Below, piece by piece: positions 11,012-20,817 of a stretch of DNA of 64,000 bases (position 1 is the first letter of the stretch; each line of letters starts with the position of its first letter). A program made the position numbers and the translations under genes. A model generated the notes under the pieces. It did not search any database, was not told where the DNA came from, and was given only the letters and a program-made list of their open reading frames with translations. The DNA comes from Photorhabdus sp. CRCIA-P01 (GTDB lineage Bacteria; Pseudomonadota; Gammaproteobacteria; Enterobacterales; Enterobacteriaceae), in contig NZ_NMQR01000022.1 in assembly GCF_003545805.1 (NCBI RefSeq), positions 1 through 64,000 of the forward strand, in the 5' to 3' direction.

Positions 11012-12217
11012 TTAACCCACTTCTGGCAGTAAACCACTGACAATACCAATCTGGATGGCAATCACAGTAATCCCACAAAGAAATATCAAAATCAACGCGG
11101 GTTTTCCGCCTTTTACCCGATAGGCTCTTTGCTCAATTTGACGGCTACGCCATGCCAGCATGGAAGGCAGTAACAGGGCGAGAATGGACAGTGCTACCGC
11201 GGCGAAAGTTAGCGCCATGACGAAGTTTGGATAGTATAAAGCGCAAAGTAGTGGCGGAATAAAAGTCATGATGCCGGTTTGCAGGCGGCCTGTCGCATTG
11301 TTACGGCGTTTGAACAGATCTGCCATATAGTCAAACAAACCTAAGGAGACCCCAAGAAACGAGGTTGCCAGCGCCAAATCAGCAAACAGGCGGACAGCAA
11401 GCTCTACACGAGGCGTCGCGACAACTTCTCTCACGGCTTTTAACAGCCCATTCAGTCCTGATTGCTCCGCTAAGATCCCGACAAAAGTATGGGAAGAAAT
11501 CGCTCCCAGTGTTGCTAATTGCCACAGAATATAAGCAGTCAATGGGATAGCACTGCCGATAACAAATATTTTGCGTAACTTGCGGGTATCGCCCCCCATA
11601 TAACTCACGATACTTGGCACACTGCCGTGAAAACCAAAAGAGGTGAATACCACGGGAATAGCCGATAATACCAAACCTTGTTCCAAAGGCATTGACATCA
11701 GGTTAGTGCTTTTGATGTGGGGCATCATGACGGTCAGCATAATAACCAGAAAGATGATTTTTGCCGTAAATAGCAGGCGGTTAATCATATCGACAGATTG
11801 AGTCCCGATAGTGACAACACAGCCCGCGACAAGGGTGAAAATCAGTACGCCAAATGAGACAGGAATAGGTTTATCCAGCCAAGAAGACAGGCTGCCTGAA
11901 AGCAATTCACCGGCACCGCTGATATAAGCGGTGGTCAGGGCATACATCAGGAATAGCATACTGAAACCGGTAAGCCATTGACCACCACGTCCCAGATAGC
12001 GTTTTGCCACAGTTCCTAAGCCGGTATCTGCCGGGCTGTACTGATAAACTTCCACCAGCAACAAAGCGGTATAGCTCATCAAAATCCAAAGAGCGACTAA
12101 CATCACGAAGGTTGTTCCAAAACCAACGCCGGCCGCTGCCAGCGGCATAGCCAGCATTCCTGCGCCAATTGTCGTGCCCGCTATGATAAAAATACTGCCA
12201 AGAGTACGATTCTTCAC
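11012..12217 (-). CDS. tyrP: tyrosine-specific permease TyrP
   Basis: Inner-membrane proton-coupled tyrosine importer of the aromatic amino-acid permease (ArAAP/HAAAP) family. It is 401 residues with about eleven hydrophobic segments. The N-terminal [20 protein letters not shown] signature is diagnostic, and [19 protein letters not shown] lies mid-protein. It is a single gene read leftwards. Two TyrR-type boxes lie 69-109 bp upstream of the start, which fits TyrP rather than Mtr or TnaB, though transporter specificity within the family remains inference. Confidence 0.9.
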   Translation of the reverse strand: MKNRTLGSIFIIAGTTIGAGMLAMPLAAAGVGFGTTFVMLVALWILMSYTALLLVEVYQYSPADTGLGTVAKRYLGRGGQWLTGFSMLFLMYALTTAYISGAGELLSGSLSSWLDKPIPVSFGVLIFTLVAGCVVTIGTQSVDMINRLLFTAKIIFLVIMLTVMMPHIKSTNLMSMPLEQGLVLSAIPVVFTSFGFHGSVPSIVSYMGGDTRKLRKIFVIGSAIPLTAYILWQLATLGAISSHTFVGILAEQSGLNGLLKAVREVVATPRVELAVRLFADLALATSFLGVSLGLFDYMADLFKRRNNATGRLQTGIMTFIPPLLCALYYPNFVMALTFAAVALSILALLLPSMLAWRSRQIEQRAYRVKGGKPALILIFLCGITVIAIQIGIVSGLLPEVG

Positions 12218-12285
12218 GCTTTCCCCTAGTTTCTGAACTGATTGAAATCGTTATAGAAAGGCAGGCTAAAGGATTAACTTATTTA

Positions 12286-12303
12286 TGTCAAACTACGGTT
12301 ACA
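12286..12303. promoter_or_regulatory. TyrR box (proximal, weaker)
   Basis: TGTCAA-N6-GTTACA fits the TGTNNA-N6-TNNACA TyrR pattern. It is centred about 77 bp upstream of tyrP. Confidence 0.6.
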
Positions 12304-12308
12304 CTAAG

Positions 12309-12326
12309 TGTAAATAAATAATTACA
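12309..12326. promoter_or_regulatory. TyrR box (distal, stronger)
   Basis: TGTAAA-N6-ATTACA differs from the TyrR consensus TGTAAA-N6-TTTACA at one position. It is spaced 23 bp from the proximal box, on the same face of the helix. Paired strong and weak boxes are the known arrangement in E. coli tyrP. Confidence 0.65.
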
Positions 12327-12500
12327 ATTGCATTTTTGCGTTATCCTAAATTATGTATTTCATTAAATATAAGAAGTTATTTATTCTATTTAATTTTTAA
12401 AAAGTAATATTTTACTCTTATTTTAATCTGAATTGCCAGTCAAACTAAGACATTATCCATTCTTTTAACAATTAAACGTATTGTGAAATAAAAATTATCA

Positions 12501-12632
12501 ATGGAAAGAATATCTGTTTGTCTTAGGAAATTAGCTGTATCCGTTCTATTCGCTATATCAGGGGAAGCTTATGCTTCATTGTTTATTAGCCCAGCGGATC
12601 AAGAGGTTATCACTCAATTAAACAATCTTTAA
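12501..12632 (+). pseudogene. TpsB (ShlB/FhaC-type) transporter, 5' remnant
   Basis: A 43-codon frame starts with a signal peptide (charged start, VSVLFAISGEAYA) followed by FISPADQEVITQLN. This resembles the mature N-terminus of two-partner-secretion outer-membrane transporters, which begin around an SPADR/Q-type segment. It then stops at TAA. The expected ~500-residue body with POTRA domains and barrel is absent before the TpsA gene. Read with the 3' remnant further on, this is a decayed tpsB. Confidence 0.55.
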
Positions 12633-12921
12633 TCAGGGCCTCTTACCTTTAATGATGAAATTTTCTACTGGCCTTTTCATCGTGGGAGTTCGTCCTAGCC
12701 CGATTGCCAGAGACCATCACGCAAAAACTGAGAGTCCTGTCTCTGGCGTAAGGAAACAATATCTCGATCCTTATCGTGATTTTCCGGCATTTAATATAAT
12801 AGATTCCCCATTATTAGGATTAAAAAACCTATCGATGATCACATTTCATACTATTCATTCTGACAGTCAATTAATTACACATTAGAATGGTTTAATGATG
12901 TAACTATCAAATCATCAATAT
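12633..12921 (+). other. decayed DNA between TpsB remnants
   Basis: This segment holds short frames broken by stops, e.g. LTFNDEIFYWPFHRGSS near 12635-12690, which could be TpsB barrel sequence. A 77-codon frame at 12652-12885 does not resemble anything I know, and I treat it as chance. Confidence 0.3.
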
Positions 12922-13017
12922 TCTCTGTGGAAAGATGACTATTTTATCACCGCAGCCTGACCGCAGAACCGGGTCACTTATTGGTCAGTCTCACTGACTT
13001 TGTCACACTTAAAGTAA
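12922..13017 (+). pseudogene. TpsB transporter, 3' remnant
   Basis: Frame reading SLWKDDYFITAA, stop, PQNRVTYWSVSLTLSHLK, stop. The aromatic, alternating VTYWSVSLTLS pattern suits the last beta-strand of a TpsB barrel, and the position directly before tpsA is where such a gene normally ends. The call is inference from pattern and context. Confidence 0.4.
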
Positions 13018-13034
13018 ACAAAAGGGAAAGTACG

Positions 13035-16000
13035 ATGAGTAAACGCAACAACTCCGTGGCGAGAGGCACGAGTTATCTTTTAATTTACCTGACGGCAATT
13101 CAGCCACTCCACCCGGCGATTGCTGCGGGAATAACACCGGACAATCACCATACGCAGGTACAAAATCAGGGCAATATCCCGGTGGTGAATATTGCCACGC
13201 CGAATGACGCGGGGATATCTCACAACACCTATAAAGAGTTTAACGTTGCCACTCAGGGCGCCGTACTGAATAACGCGATTCAGGCAGCTCAATCGCAACT
13301 GGCCGGGCAACTTAATGCTAATCCTAACTTGAATGGAAAATCGGCTGAGCTGATTATTAATGAAGTTACTGGCAACGGGCGATCTGACCTTCAAGGTAAA
13401 CTAGAAGTATTTGGTCATAAAGCCAATGTGATGATTGCTAACCCTAATGGCATTACCTGTGATGGCTGTGGTTTTATCAATACCGGCAGTGCAACATTGA
13501 CTACCGGTAAACCCCAATTTGATAAGCAGGGTGCATTGGAAGCGTTGGAGGTTAAAAAAGGCCAGATTACCATTGGCGGTAAAGGGCTGGATGGCAAGGC
13601 GACGGATTATGTCGATATTATCAGCCGGGCGACTGAATTAAATGGCAAAATTCAAGCGAATAATTTATCCCTTACACAAGGGGCTAACCGGATTGATTTT
13701 AACGATGGCACAGTGAAAAAAATTACCGGAGAAGGCGCTAAGCCTCAATTAGCGATTGATACCAAAGCATTAGGTGGTATGTATGCGAATAAAATTCGCT
13801 TGGTTGCTACTGAAGATGGCGTTGGGGTTAATTTGAAAGAGTTAACCAGCGACCAGCGTGATATTACCTTAAATGTTAATGGCAAAATCGAACTGGGAAA
13901 TGCCAAAGCCAAAACGGATTTTAACCTCAGTGCCAAAGAAACGCATATTGTCCCTAATATCAAGGTACAGGCAGAACGGGATATTACCTTGGCAAGTACT
14001 CAATTGGACAATAAAGGGCGTGTCACTGCGGGCCGGGATGCCCGGATATTGGGTGATACTTTGCGTAATATCGGTGATAAAGCACTTCTGCAAGCCAATA
14101 ATAATATGTGGTTACAGAAAAATGCCCAGGGAAATAAGAGTGCTCTGATTGAGAATAAATCTGCGACGATAAAGACTTTGAAAGGGGATTTGGTTGTTCG
14201 CACGGATAAACTGGATAATGTCAGAGATCAAACCATAACGGAATGGAAGACTATCCCGGCTGACTCAGTAGCAATTAACAAATGGGCTGGTAGTTTTTAT
14301 GGTATTAGACAAGGTGTTGATTCCGTCATTACATTGGCTGTAAAACTGAAAGATTTTAATCGTGATAAATGGTTTGGCATTATTGATTTATTAAAAAATA
14401 ACTTTATCAATATTAAACAGGATAGATTTTCAATAAAGGAGATAAGCCCAGCAGGGAATATTATTTCTGGTGGTAATGCTTATATTAATGCAACTAATTT
14501 GCGAAATGATGTTTCATCTATATATGCAAAGCAGGATCTTATTCTGACTGGGGAAAATATTGATGTTATCAGCCGTCAATTAGGTAAGAAAAATACATTT
14601 TGGCATTATACTACATCAAACCCTCTGGTTGGCAGTGAATTCAAAGATGATGATGCACCACCTGGTGATTGGGATTTATTTTATGTTTATGAAGACGCAG
14701 AGTATACCAAGCAAGGAGAGTTATATACTTGGGGAGAAGAAAGTTATATATCGTCTTCAATTAGATCGGAAAAAAATTTGGTGGCGGATTTTAAAAGTAA
14801 CGTTAATATCAATACGTTATTGCCACATGATGTAAAAAACTTGTCAGAAATAACTGTAAATGCCAGACCTGACACATTATCAGCAAAAAATATTTTACTC
14901 CACGCAGGAAAATTTAATATCACTGATAAACTAAAGGCTACTGATGGGTTAAATATTATTTCCGAGAATGATATTAATCTTAATAATGCCGCTTTGGTTT
15001 CGTCAAATAGTTTATCTATGACAGCGGCTAATAACATTAATGTTTTTCAAGGTGAATTAAAAGGCAAAGATGTAACTATTATCAGCCGCAATGGAAATAT
15101 TCAGTTTCAGAGTAGTAGTAAGCCAGAGTATTTTAATCCTGATAATACGCGTAAAATAAGTAGCCTGGAAGCTACGGGTGATTTACTCTTACATGCAGGT
15201 AAGAATATTCTTCTTCGCAATATTTTCTTAACGAGAAGTCATAATGTTTCTTTAGCTGCGAATAATGATATTACCATTGATAATAACAGTGAGTTATTGA
15301 CACATAAACGAATGGGGGATGTGAACGCTGAGAGTAAAGAACAAACGCTCTTTGATCAGATGTTATCTAAGCTAGGTAAGCTTGATGCTAAAAGCTCGGT
15401 TGTGATTAATGCAGGAGGAAATTTATCTGTTAAGGGAGTTAATATCTCAGCGGTAAAAGATATCAATTTGACCTCTGCAAAAAACATTGATCTCGCTCCC
15501 CGTGAGTTGTCACCTTCATTGAGTAAATTATTTCCTTCATCCCGTTCTGGTGAGTTAAGTAGCCGATTAACCGCAGGAAATAATATCAATATTATCAGTG
15601 GTGCAGATATTAATGGCAAGGCGGCTCAAATTAACGCTAAAGGTAACACATTATTATCAGCAGGTCGGAATATTAACTTATTAGCGCTGGGTTATTCCGC
15701 TATTGATAACAAGAACGATAATAATAAAGATGATCGCCATATTGTTGCTGTAATTAATGGTGGAAAACAACTTACCCTGGCTGCTAATGGAACGCTGATG
15801 ACTCAGGGAGCGACATTAAGCTCAGGCGGAAATACAACGATTTCTTCCGGCGGCAATATGCGTTTTGAATCAGTGCAGAATCACTCTTACCGAGAAAGAG
15901 GCAGGGAATTCACCGAAGCAGTGACTCAGCAAGGTACTGAATTGACGAGCGGCGGCATACTAACCGTTATCTCAAATGGCAGTATTCTTTTCCAGGCCAC

Positions 16001-18359
16001 CAAACTGGCTGCTAAAGGTGCGATGGATGTCGCGGCAAAAGGGGGCTATCTATACGCTCAGGCGATGGAAGAATCCAGCCACTATGAGAAAACAGAGACA
16101 AAGCGTAAATGGTATGGCAAGAAGAAAACCATTAAACGCACTCGTCATGATGTCACTAACAAAGTCACTGAATTTATCGCTGGTGGTGATATTAATCTGT
16201 TAAGCCGGGATGACAGCACTTATGAAGCCAGTAAAATCTCCACTAATAAAAATGCCAAACTGACCAGCACTCACGGTAAAGTCAATTTTAAAGCAGTAAA
16301 AAATACCTCTTTTGAACAAACTATTACGTCTTCCAAAGGCTTTTATATTAAGCAAAGGGATAAAGGTTATACCGAAACCCAATGGGTATTACCGCAGATT
16401 TTCACTGGTGGAAAACTGACAGTAGAAGCGGCTAAAGGTGTCAGCGCGGATATCAAAGCGAAAAATGGTCAGTCATTGCAAAATGTATTGGCCGTATTGG
16501 GAAATACGCCAGAAACAGCCTGGTTGAAAGGGCTTAGAGAAAATAAAGATATCCAGTGGAATGTGGTCAAGGATGCTTATGACAGTTGGGATCACAAGAG
16601 CCAACATTTAAACCCGGTGGTTTCTGCGGTGATTGCGATTGCGGCCGCGGCGGCAACCGCAGGCAGTTCTCTGGCGGCATCTGTTGCATCTTATGCAGGT
16701 AATAGCGTTGCCGGTGGGGCGTTAACCGCAGGTATGTCATCACTGGCGGCACAGGCGGCGGTTGCTATTGTGGATAATCAGGGGGATATATCCAAAGCGC
16801 TAAAAGTATTAGGTAGCAGTGATGCGGTTAAATCAACGATTACCTCAATGGCGATGGGTGGTGCATTGGCCGGATTTGATTCCTATATGGGATGGGATAA
16901 AGCGGCTGATGGCACTAAATTAGATCCCACAAAAGCGAAATTACCCCAAATCAGCAATGGTGACTGGAACAAAGTTGTCCAACGGGTAGCGGGTCAATCC
17001 ATTATTAGTTCCAGCCTGAATACCGCCATTAACGGCGGCAGCTTTAAAGATAATTTGACTACTGCGTTGTTATCTAATATTGGCAGCCAGATTCATGCAG
17101 AAGGTGCCAGATTGATTGGTGATAATGGCGAAGTGCTTGGAGTGCCGGGCAAAACGTTAAGCCACGCAGTTGTGGCAGGGATCAGCGCTGAAATTGGCAG
17201 AGGAAATGTTAAAGGCGCAATGGCGGGCGCTTTGGCTGCGGAACTGGCTGGCGTCATGATGGGCGATAATCTCATCAAAGCCGAAGAATGGCAGAGAACA
17301 TCTGAGCGGCAGGCGCAAATTGCCCGTGTTTTTGGCGGCTTTGCCGGTGCAGTATTTACCGGTAAAGCAGATGGTGCTTACAGTGGAGCGAGCAGTGCGG
17401 AAAACACTTTCCGTTATAACTATCTGGCCCATCATCAGCGGGAATTAATGGAAAAAGAGCTTGCCGCCGAATCCAGTTACCTTAAAAAAGTGCAGATTTT
17501 TGCTAAATGGGGCTTGATTAGTAACACACAAGATGGCTATCTGGCTGCGGGTTTTGTCTCCGGTATTCCATCAGAACTCTATGATAGTGCGATGGCCATT
17601 GTCGGAGCGGTCTCTAATCCTTCGGAAGTCATTGAATCGCTTAGAACACTGTTGATTCAGGAGGATATGCCCGGCTTTATTTGGCAGGCAACAAAGGATA
17701 GCTATCTCAAACAGCTTGATATTGTCAAAGCCGAATATGAAAAAGCGGGTTCAGAAGGGGCCTATAATGCGGGTCTAGAGATAGGAAAACTGGTTACTGG
17801 AATAGCCAGTATGGTCGGCGGTGGCTTTGGTGCGGTCAAAGGGTCTACATCTGCCACTTCTAAATTGTCGAAAGTCATTTCAAAAGATCCGCATCCAACA
17901 GTAGACATACGGCATGTATATCGGATAGAAAAAGATGGTAGTAAAACCCAAATGGAGTGGGGAGGAGATATCTATAAGCAAGGGTATCCTTTTGAGGATT
18001 TTGTTGCTACGCAAATGCCAGCAGGTTCTCGGTTGCCTGAAAGGTTTAAGACTTTTGATTTTTATGATGAAAAAACAGGTTTGGCTACCAGTGTAAAAAC
18101 ATTGGATACACGTACTGCTTCAAAAATTAAAAATCCAAAACAACTGTATATTTCCATGAAAGGAAATATTGATGATACCATTCGTTTCATTGATGAGAAA
18201 AAAGAAGGCATAACTGTCACTGCTGACATGATATCTAAGCGTGAAGTGAGAATTGCAATACCTAAAACTACTACTCCTGACCAGTGGGAGCAAATCAACC
18301 GAGCCATTACTTATGGTGCAGATAAAAATGTAAACGTTAAAATCACGGTGGTGAAATAA
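13035..18359 (+). CDS. CdiA-like two-partner-secretion exoprotein with nuclease-type toxin C-terminus
   Basis: 1774 residues. The signal peptide ends near AIAA (about residue 32). A TPS secretion domain follows (about 35-270), with NTYKEFNV, MIANPNGITCDGCGF and SATLTTG. A long filamentous-haemagglutinin beta-helix repeat region runs to about 1190. A DUF637-like Ala/Gly-rich region spans about 1190-1400. The C-terminal toxin (about 1618-1774) contains GYPFEDFV, FDFYDEKTG and ATSVKTLDT, an E...D...SxK arrangement of PD-(D/E)XK nucleases that recalls the E. coli EC869-type CdiA-CT. ATG 13035 follows GGGAAA; the frame extends upstream to 12981 only through a TTG. The protein is short for CdiA and its transporter gene is broken, so export is uncertain. 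The immunity gene overlaps the stop by one base. Confidence 0.88.
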   Translation: MSKRNNSVARGTSYLLIYLTAIQPLHPAIAAGITPDNHHTQVQNQGNIPVVNIATPNDAGISHNTYKEFNVATQGAVLNNAIQAAQSQLAGQLNANPNLNGKSAELIINEVTGNGRSDLQGKLEVFGHKANVMIANPNGITCDGCGFINTGSATLTTGKPQFDKQGALEALEVKKGQITIGGKGLDGKATDYVDIISRATELNGKIQANNLSLTQGANRIDFNDGTVKKITGEGAKPQLAIDTKALGGMYANKIRLVATEDGVGVNLKELTSDQRDITLNVNGKIELGNAKAKTDFNLSAKETHIVPNIKVQAERDITLASTQLDNKGRVTAGRDARILGDTLRNIGDKALLQANNNMWLQKNAQGNKSALIENKSATIKTLKGDLVVRTDKLDNVRDQTITEWKTIPADSVAINKWAGSFYGIRQGVDSVITLAVKLKDFNRDKWFGIIDLLKNNFINIKQDRFSIKEISPAGNIISGGNAYINATNLRNDVSSIYAKQDLILTGENIDVISRQLGKKNTFWHYTTSNPLVGSEFKDDDAPPGDWDLFYVYEDAEYTKQGELYTWGEESYISSSIRSEKNLVADFKSNVNINTLLPHDVKNLSEITVNARPDTLSAKNILLHAGKFNITDKLKATDGLNIISENDINLNNAALVSSNSLSMTAANNINVFQGELKGKDVTIISRNGNIQFQSSSKPEYFNPDNTRKISSLEATGDLLLHAGKNILLRNIFLTRSHNVSLAANNDITIDNNSELLTHKRMGDVNAESKEQTLFDQMLSKLGKLDAKSSVVINAGGNLSVKGVNISAVKDINLTSAKNIDLAPRELSPSLSKLFPSSRSGELSSRLTAGNNINIISGADINGKAAQINAKGNTLLSAGRNINLLALGYSAIDNKNDNNKDDRHIVAVINGGKQLTLAANGTLMTQGATLSSGGNTTISSGGNMRFESVQNHSYRERGREFTEAVTQQGTELTSGGILTVISNGSILFQATKLAAKGAMDVAAKGGYLYAQAMEESSHYEKTETKRKWYGKKKTIKRTRHDVTNKVTEFIAGGDINLLSRDDSTYEASKISTNKNAKLTSTHGKVNFKAVKNTSFEQTITSSKGFYIKQRDKGYTETQWVLPQIFTGGKLTVEAAKGVSADIKAKNGQSLQNVLAVLGNTPETAWLKGLRENKDIQWNVVKDAYDSWDHKSQHLNPVVSAVIAIAAAAATAGSSLAASVASYAGNSVAGGALTAGMSSLAAQAAVAIVDNQGDISKALKVLGSSDAVKSTITSMAMGGALAGFDSYMGWDKAADGTKLDPTKAKLPQISNGDWNKVVQRVAGQSIISSSLNTAINGGSFKDNLTTALLSNIGSQIHAEGARLIGDNGEVLGVPGKTLSHAVVAGISAEIGRGNVKGAMAGALAAELAGVMMGDNLIKAEEWQRTSERQAQIARVFGGFAGAVFTGKADGAYSGASSAENTFRYNYLAHHQRELMEKELAAESSYLKKVQIFAKWGLISNTQDGYLAAGFVSGIPSELYDSAMAIVGAVSNPSEVIESLRTLLIQEDMPGFIWQATKDSYLKQLDIVKAEYEKAGSEGAYNAGLEIGKLVTGIASMVGGGFGAVKGSTSATSKLSKVISKDPHPTVDIRHVYRIEKDGSKTQMEWGGDIYKQGYPFEDFVATQMPAGSRLPERFKTFDFYDEKTGLATSVKTLDTRTASKIKNPKQLYISMKGNIDDTIRFIDEKKEGITVTADMISKREVRIAIPKTTTPDQWEQINRAITYGADKNVNVKITVVK

Positions 18360-18865
18360 TGAGTGAGATTTTTGAACGATGGAAGAATGCCGGATGTGTA
18401 TTTAATGGTGATTTTTATTCAGTAACAACTTATTCCGGTTATCGTGCTTTGCATTTAGACCCTTTAGGAGGTAACCATATGTTATTTCCTGATACTTCTG
18501 ATGAAGAATTAGGTGCTGTGGTTTTTAGTGCTCTTTCTAAAAGTCGATTTATTCCCTATGAGAGTCTTGGAGATTTTTTAGATAATGAAAAAAGAAAAGA
18601 ACGATACGAGCAGTGGGTTACAGAGATGATGGGATTTCATCGCTATCGCTCAAGACGTCAGTTATTTAAGAAGATGAACAGTTGTGATATTCGCTTGTTA
18701 GATGGTGTCATAACTATTAAACCTTATGGTCATGAGAAACTTGAACTTTGGACAGGGCAAGGTATTGTTGAATCTGATTATGTCATTATTCCGGCAGACA
18801 GTTCCCCTGAGGAAGTTGGTGCGGCATTACGGCTGGCTTTTTCACGTTGCAGAAGTTATGTTTGA
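18359..18865 (+). CDS. CDI immunity protein (CdiI-like), cognate to the full-length CdiA
   Basis: 168 residues starting inside the TpsA stop (TAATG). It should bind and neutralise the adjacent toxin C-terminus in the cytoplasm. Visible blocks are MSEIFERWKNAGCVFNGDFYS at the start, QWVTEMMGFHRYRSRRQLFKKM in the middle and PADSSPEEVGAALRLAFSRC at the end. The position and the two further copies in the island mark it as the immunity gene. I suspect the CdiI/DUF1436 family but could not check. It is followed by a hairpin that recurs after the third immunity gene. Confidence 0.85.
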   Translation: MSEIFERWKNAGCVFNGDFYSVTTYSGYRALHLDPLGGNHMLFPDTSDEELGAVVFSALSKSRFIPYESLGDFLDNEKRKERYEQWVTEMMGFHRYRSRRQLFKKMNSCDIRLLDGVITIKPYGHEKLELWTGQGIVESDYVIIPADSSPEEVGAALRLAFSRCRSYV

Positions 18866-18928
18866 CAATAAAACAACGGCTTTTGTACTGATTAGTCATG
18901 AGTTTTGATTTATAGAATTAATTAAAGT

Positions 18929-18954
18929 GGACACGTAATAGCTATTATGTGTCT
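18929..18954. terminator. imperfect palindrome after first immunity gene
   Basis: GGACACGTAATA / ATTATGTGTCT is a near-palindrome with flanks shared almost exactly with 22460-22485. It is probably a terminator, or the scar of module duplication, because the flanking sequence (GATTTATAGA, TTAATTAA, AAAGGTTTAAA) is repeated as well. Confidence 0.5.
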
Positions 18955-19000
18955 GCTAATTAACTCAAAAGGTTTAAAGCATTATTTAATGAGCTTTACC

Positions 19001-19024
19001 GCTAAAATCACGGTGATGAAATAA
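19001..19024 (+). pseudogene. 3' scrap of a lost CdiA toxin module
   Basis: ACCGCTAAAATCACGGTGATGAAATAA reads TAKITVMK-stop, corresponding to the VKITVVK end of the two other toxins. It overlaps the next immunity ATG by one base exactly as in the intact modules. The rest of the toxin gene has been deleted. Confidence 0.65.
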
Positions 19025-19380
19025 TGAGTGAGATTTTTGAACGATGGAAAAATGCTAGATGCGTATTTAATGGTGATTTTTACTCAGTAACAACTTATTC
19101 AGGTAACGGTTTATTGGGAGTAGATCCTTTAGGAAACAATCATTCATTACAGCCAATTGTATCTGATCAAGAGTTGGGAAAAGCTGTACTTGATGCTTTA
19201 TCAAAAAGCAGAATAATCATCGCTTGATGAATGTGGAGATTATTTTGATCATGATGTAAGTAATGAGCAGTATAAAAATTGGATCACCGAGATGATGAGA
19301 TCTTATAGTTATCGCTCAAAACGTCAGTTATTCAAGCAGGAACAGGGAAAAGGCAGGAAAAAACGAGAAAAGCCACCCTG
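19024..19380 (+). pseudogene. orphan CDI immunity gene, frameshifted and truncated
   Basis: The first 60 or so codons (MSEIFERWKNARCVFNGDFYS onward) closely match the first immunity protein. After LSKSRI a one-base shift leads to a stop at 19227. The downstream frame resumes the homologous sequence DEGxYFD-like then QYKNWITEMMR and YRSKRQLFK, before diverging into KGRKKREKPP and a stop at 19380. The C-terminal ~60 residues are missing. It is a decayed immunity relic of a third CDI module. Confidence 0.75.
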
Positions 19381-19391
19381 AGGTGGCTTTT
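19367..19391 (+). terminator. rho-independent terminator
   Basis: AAAAGCCACC-CTGA-GGTGGCTTTT forms a tight hairpin with a short T tract, directly at the end of the orphan immunity relic and before the Abi gene. Confidence 0.7.
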
Positions 19392-19541
19392 CCATATAAC
19401 TATTTTCGCATGAGACCTCTACTCAAGAGGCGACTCCGCCTTAACGTATGCACGTTAAACCCATCACTGATTGAAGTCAAGTTGTTTTTACAAACCGCCC
19501 CGTTGACGGTATTCTATCGTTTTTTCAAAATAGGTTTAAAC

Positions 19542-20426
19542 ATGGAACAATACATTTCAAAAGAACGTCTTGAGATTTATACCACGATCCTAAAAATTCA
19601 ATCAGAACACGTCATGGCGGCCTATTGTTGGAATAAAGAACTGTCAGGTTCCATGATCCCCGCGTTACAATGCTTGGAAGTAACGCTAAGGAATGCTATT
19701 GACTATGCAATAAGGAGCTATCCACCCCGTGGTGCAAAAGGACTATATAAAGTAGATCATAATTGGATATACAGCCTGTTTAATTACATGGGTGGAAAAA
19801 CTTACTCTAAAAATACTATCAGATTCAAGAAGGCTAAAAATAGTAAGGAGAAAAAAGATGGTAATGGATATTTGTTAAACAAGTACGGAAAGAGAGTGAT
19901 TGATAAATATATCTGGGAAGAAACCCAAATTAATGCCGCAAAAAATAAAATAATAGAAGAAAATAAAATCCTCACACCCAGCAGAATTATTTCCTCTTTA
20001 ACTTTTGGCTTCTGGACAAGTTTATTATCTCACAAGTACGAAGATAAAGATTCTGAGACACTACTCTGGCCTAATCTCTTAGTGCATGTTTTCCCTTATG
20101 CGCCAAAAGATATGACACGGAAAAAAATAGAAGATTTGCTTAAAAAAATAAAAGGGTTAAGAAATAGAATTTCTCACCATGAGGCTATTTGGAAATTTCA
20201 TTATGACGATCCCAATACTCATTTACCGGATTATTCAGCTCCAGTACATGGTGCTCAAGCCAGTTGTGCTTTATTAATTAAGCATTATGAGGACATGCTT
20301 GATATGATTGGTTGGATTAGCCCTGAGCGAAAAGATAATTTTATTAAACATCATGCCAACGAAAGATTTTATGCTCTTTGTAGTGTTGAAGGATTAAATA
20401 AATATATAGACAGACATAAAAGATGA
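19542..20426 (+). CDS. Abi-family (abortive-infection-like) HEPN protein
   Basis: 294 residues from ATG 19542. The frame is open from 19383, but that part runs through the terminator. It resembles Abi-type proteins: an early helical ALQCLEVTLRNAIDYAI (about 45-61) and a late KGLRNRISHHEAIW. The latter contains RNRISH, an R-x4-H motif typical of HEPN ribonucleases. Such proteins are known as phage-defence or toxin components that cleave RNA on infection. It lies alone between CDI modules with no obvious antitoxin gene, and is followed by a strongly structured intergenic stretch. The family call rests on motif recognition; the defence function is inference. Confidence 0.7.
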   Translation: MEQYISKERLEIYTTILKIQSEHVMAAYCWNKELSGSMIPALQCLEVTLRNAIDYAIRSYPPRGAKGLYKVDHNWIYSLFNYMGGKTYSKNTIRFKKAKNSKEKKDGNGYLLNKYGKRVIDKYIWEETQINAAKNKIIEENKILTPSRIISSLTFGFWTSLLSHKYEDKDSETLLWPNLLVHVFPYAPKDMTRKKIEDLLKKIKGLRNRISHHEAIWKFHYDDPNTHLPDYSAPVHGAQASCALLIKHYEDMLDMIGWISPERKDNFIKHHANERFYALCSVEGLNKYIDRHKR

Positions 20427-20817
20427 AAAAAATAGCAACACGCCTTGGCTGACTTTCGTTAGCTGGAAAGTTTACAGAAACCCGTGGCTATTTACCGTTT
20501 TCCCCGGGTTCGGGGAAATTCCCATTCTGCCGGACGGCGTTAAATAATCTTGACCATGATTTTTTAATCCCTTATTGGATGCGACTTTCCAGCGAAAGTA
20601 TGTGTTCTGCCATGCATGATGGGAACACACACCGGCTGATTAATCCATTAAGGACAAATTATTGTATGCGCAAAAGTAGCCAACTAGTAATTTATTTCCT
20701 TAGCTGACTGGCATTTATATAATATCAGTCTTTATTATCGTTATTTTTGGTTTTATGTAAATTTAACAACATTGGGATAAAACCCGTAATGATATTTTCA
20801 TTGGCTAATAATAATGT
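20427..20817. other. structured intergenic region after the Abi gene
   Basis: No gene is evident. The region holds several inverted repeats. TTTCCCCG/CGGGGAAA lies at 20499-20518. TGTGTTC...GAACACA with an inner CCAT/ATGG lies at 20601-20629. A distant pair, CTTTCGTTAGCTGGAAAG near 20452 and CTTTCCAGCGAAAG near 20585, is complementary apart from four extra bases. It may encode a structured RNA, a small mobile-element scar, or just terminators. Confidence 0.35.

Noticed and set aside
12652..12885. 77-codon frame between the TpsB remnants
   Set aside because: Unlike any known protein, in a decaying region; other frames of the same DNA look more like TpsB.
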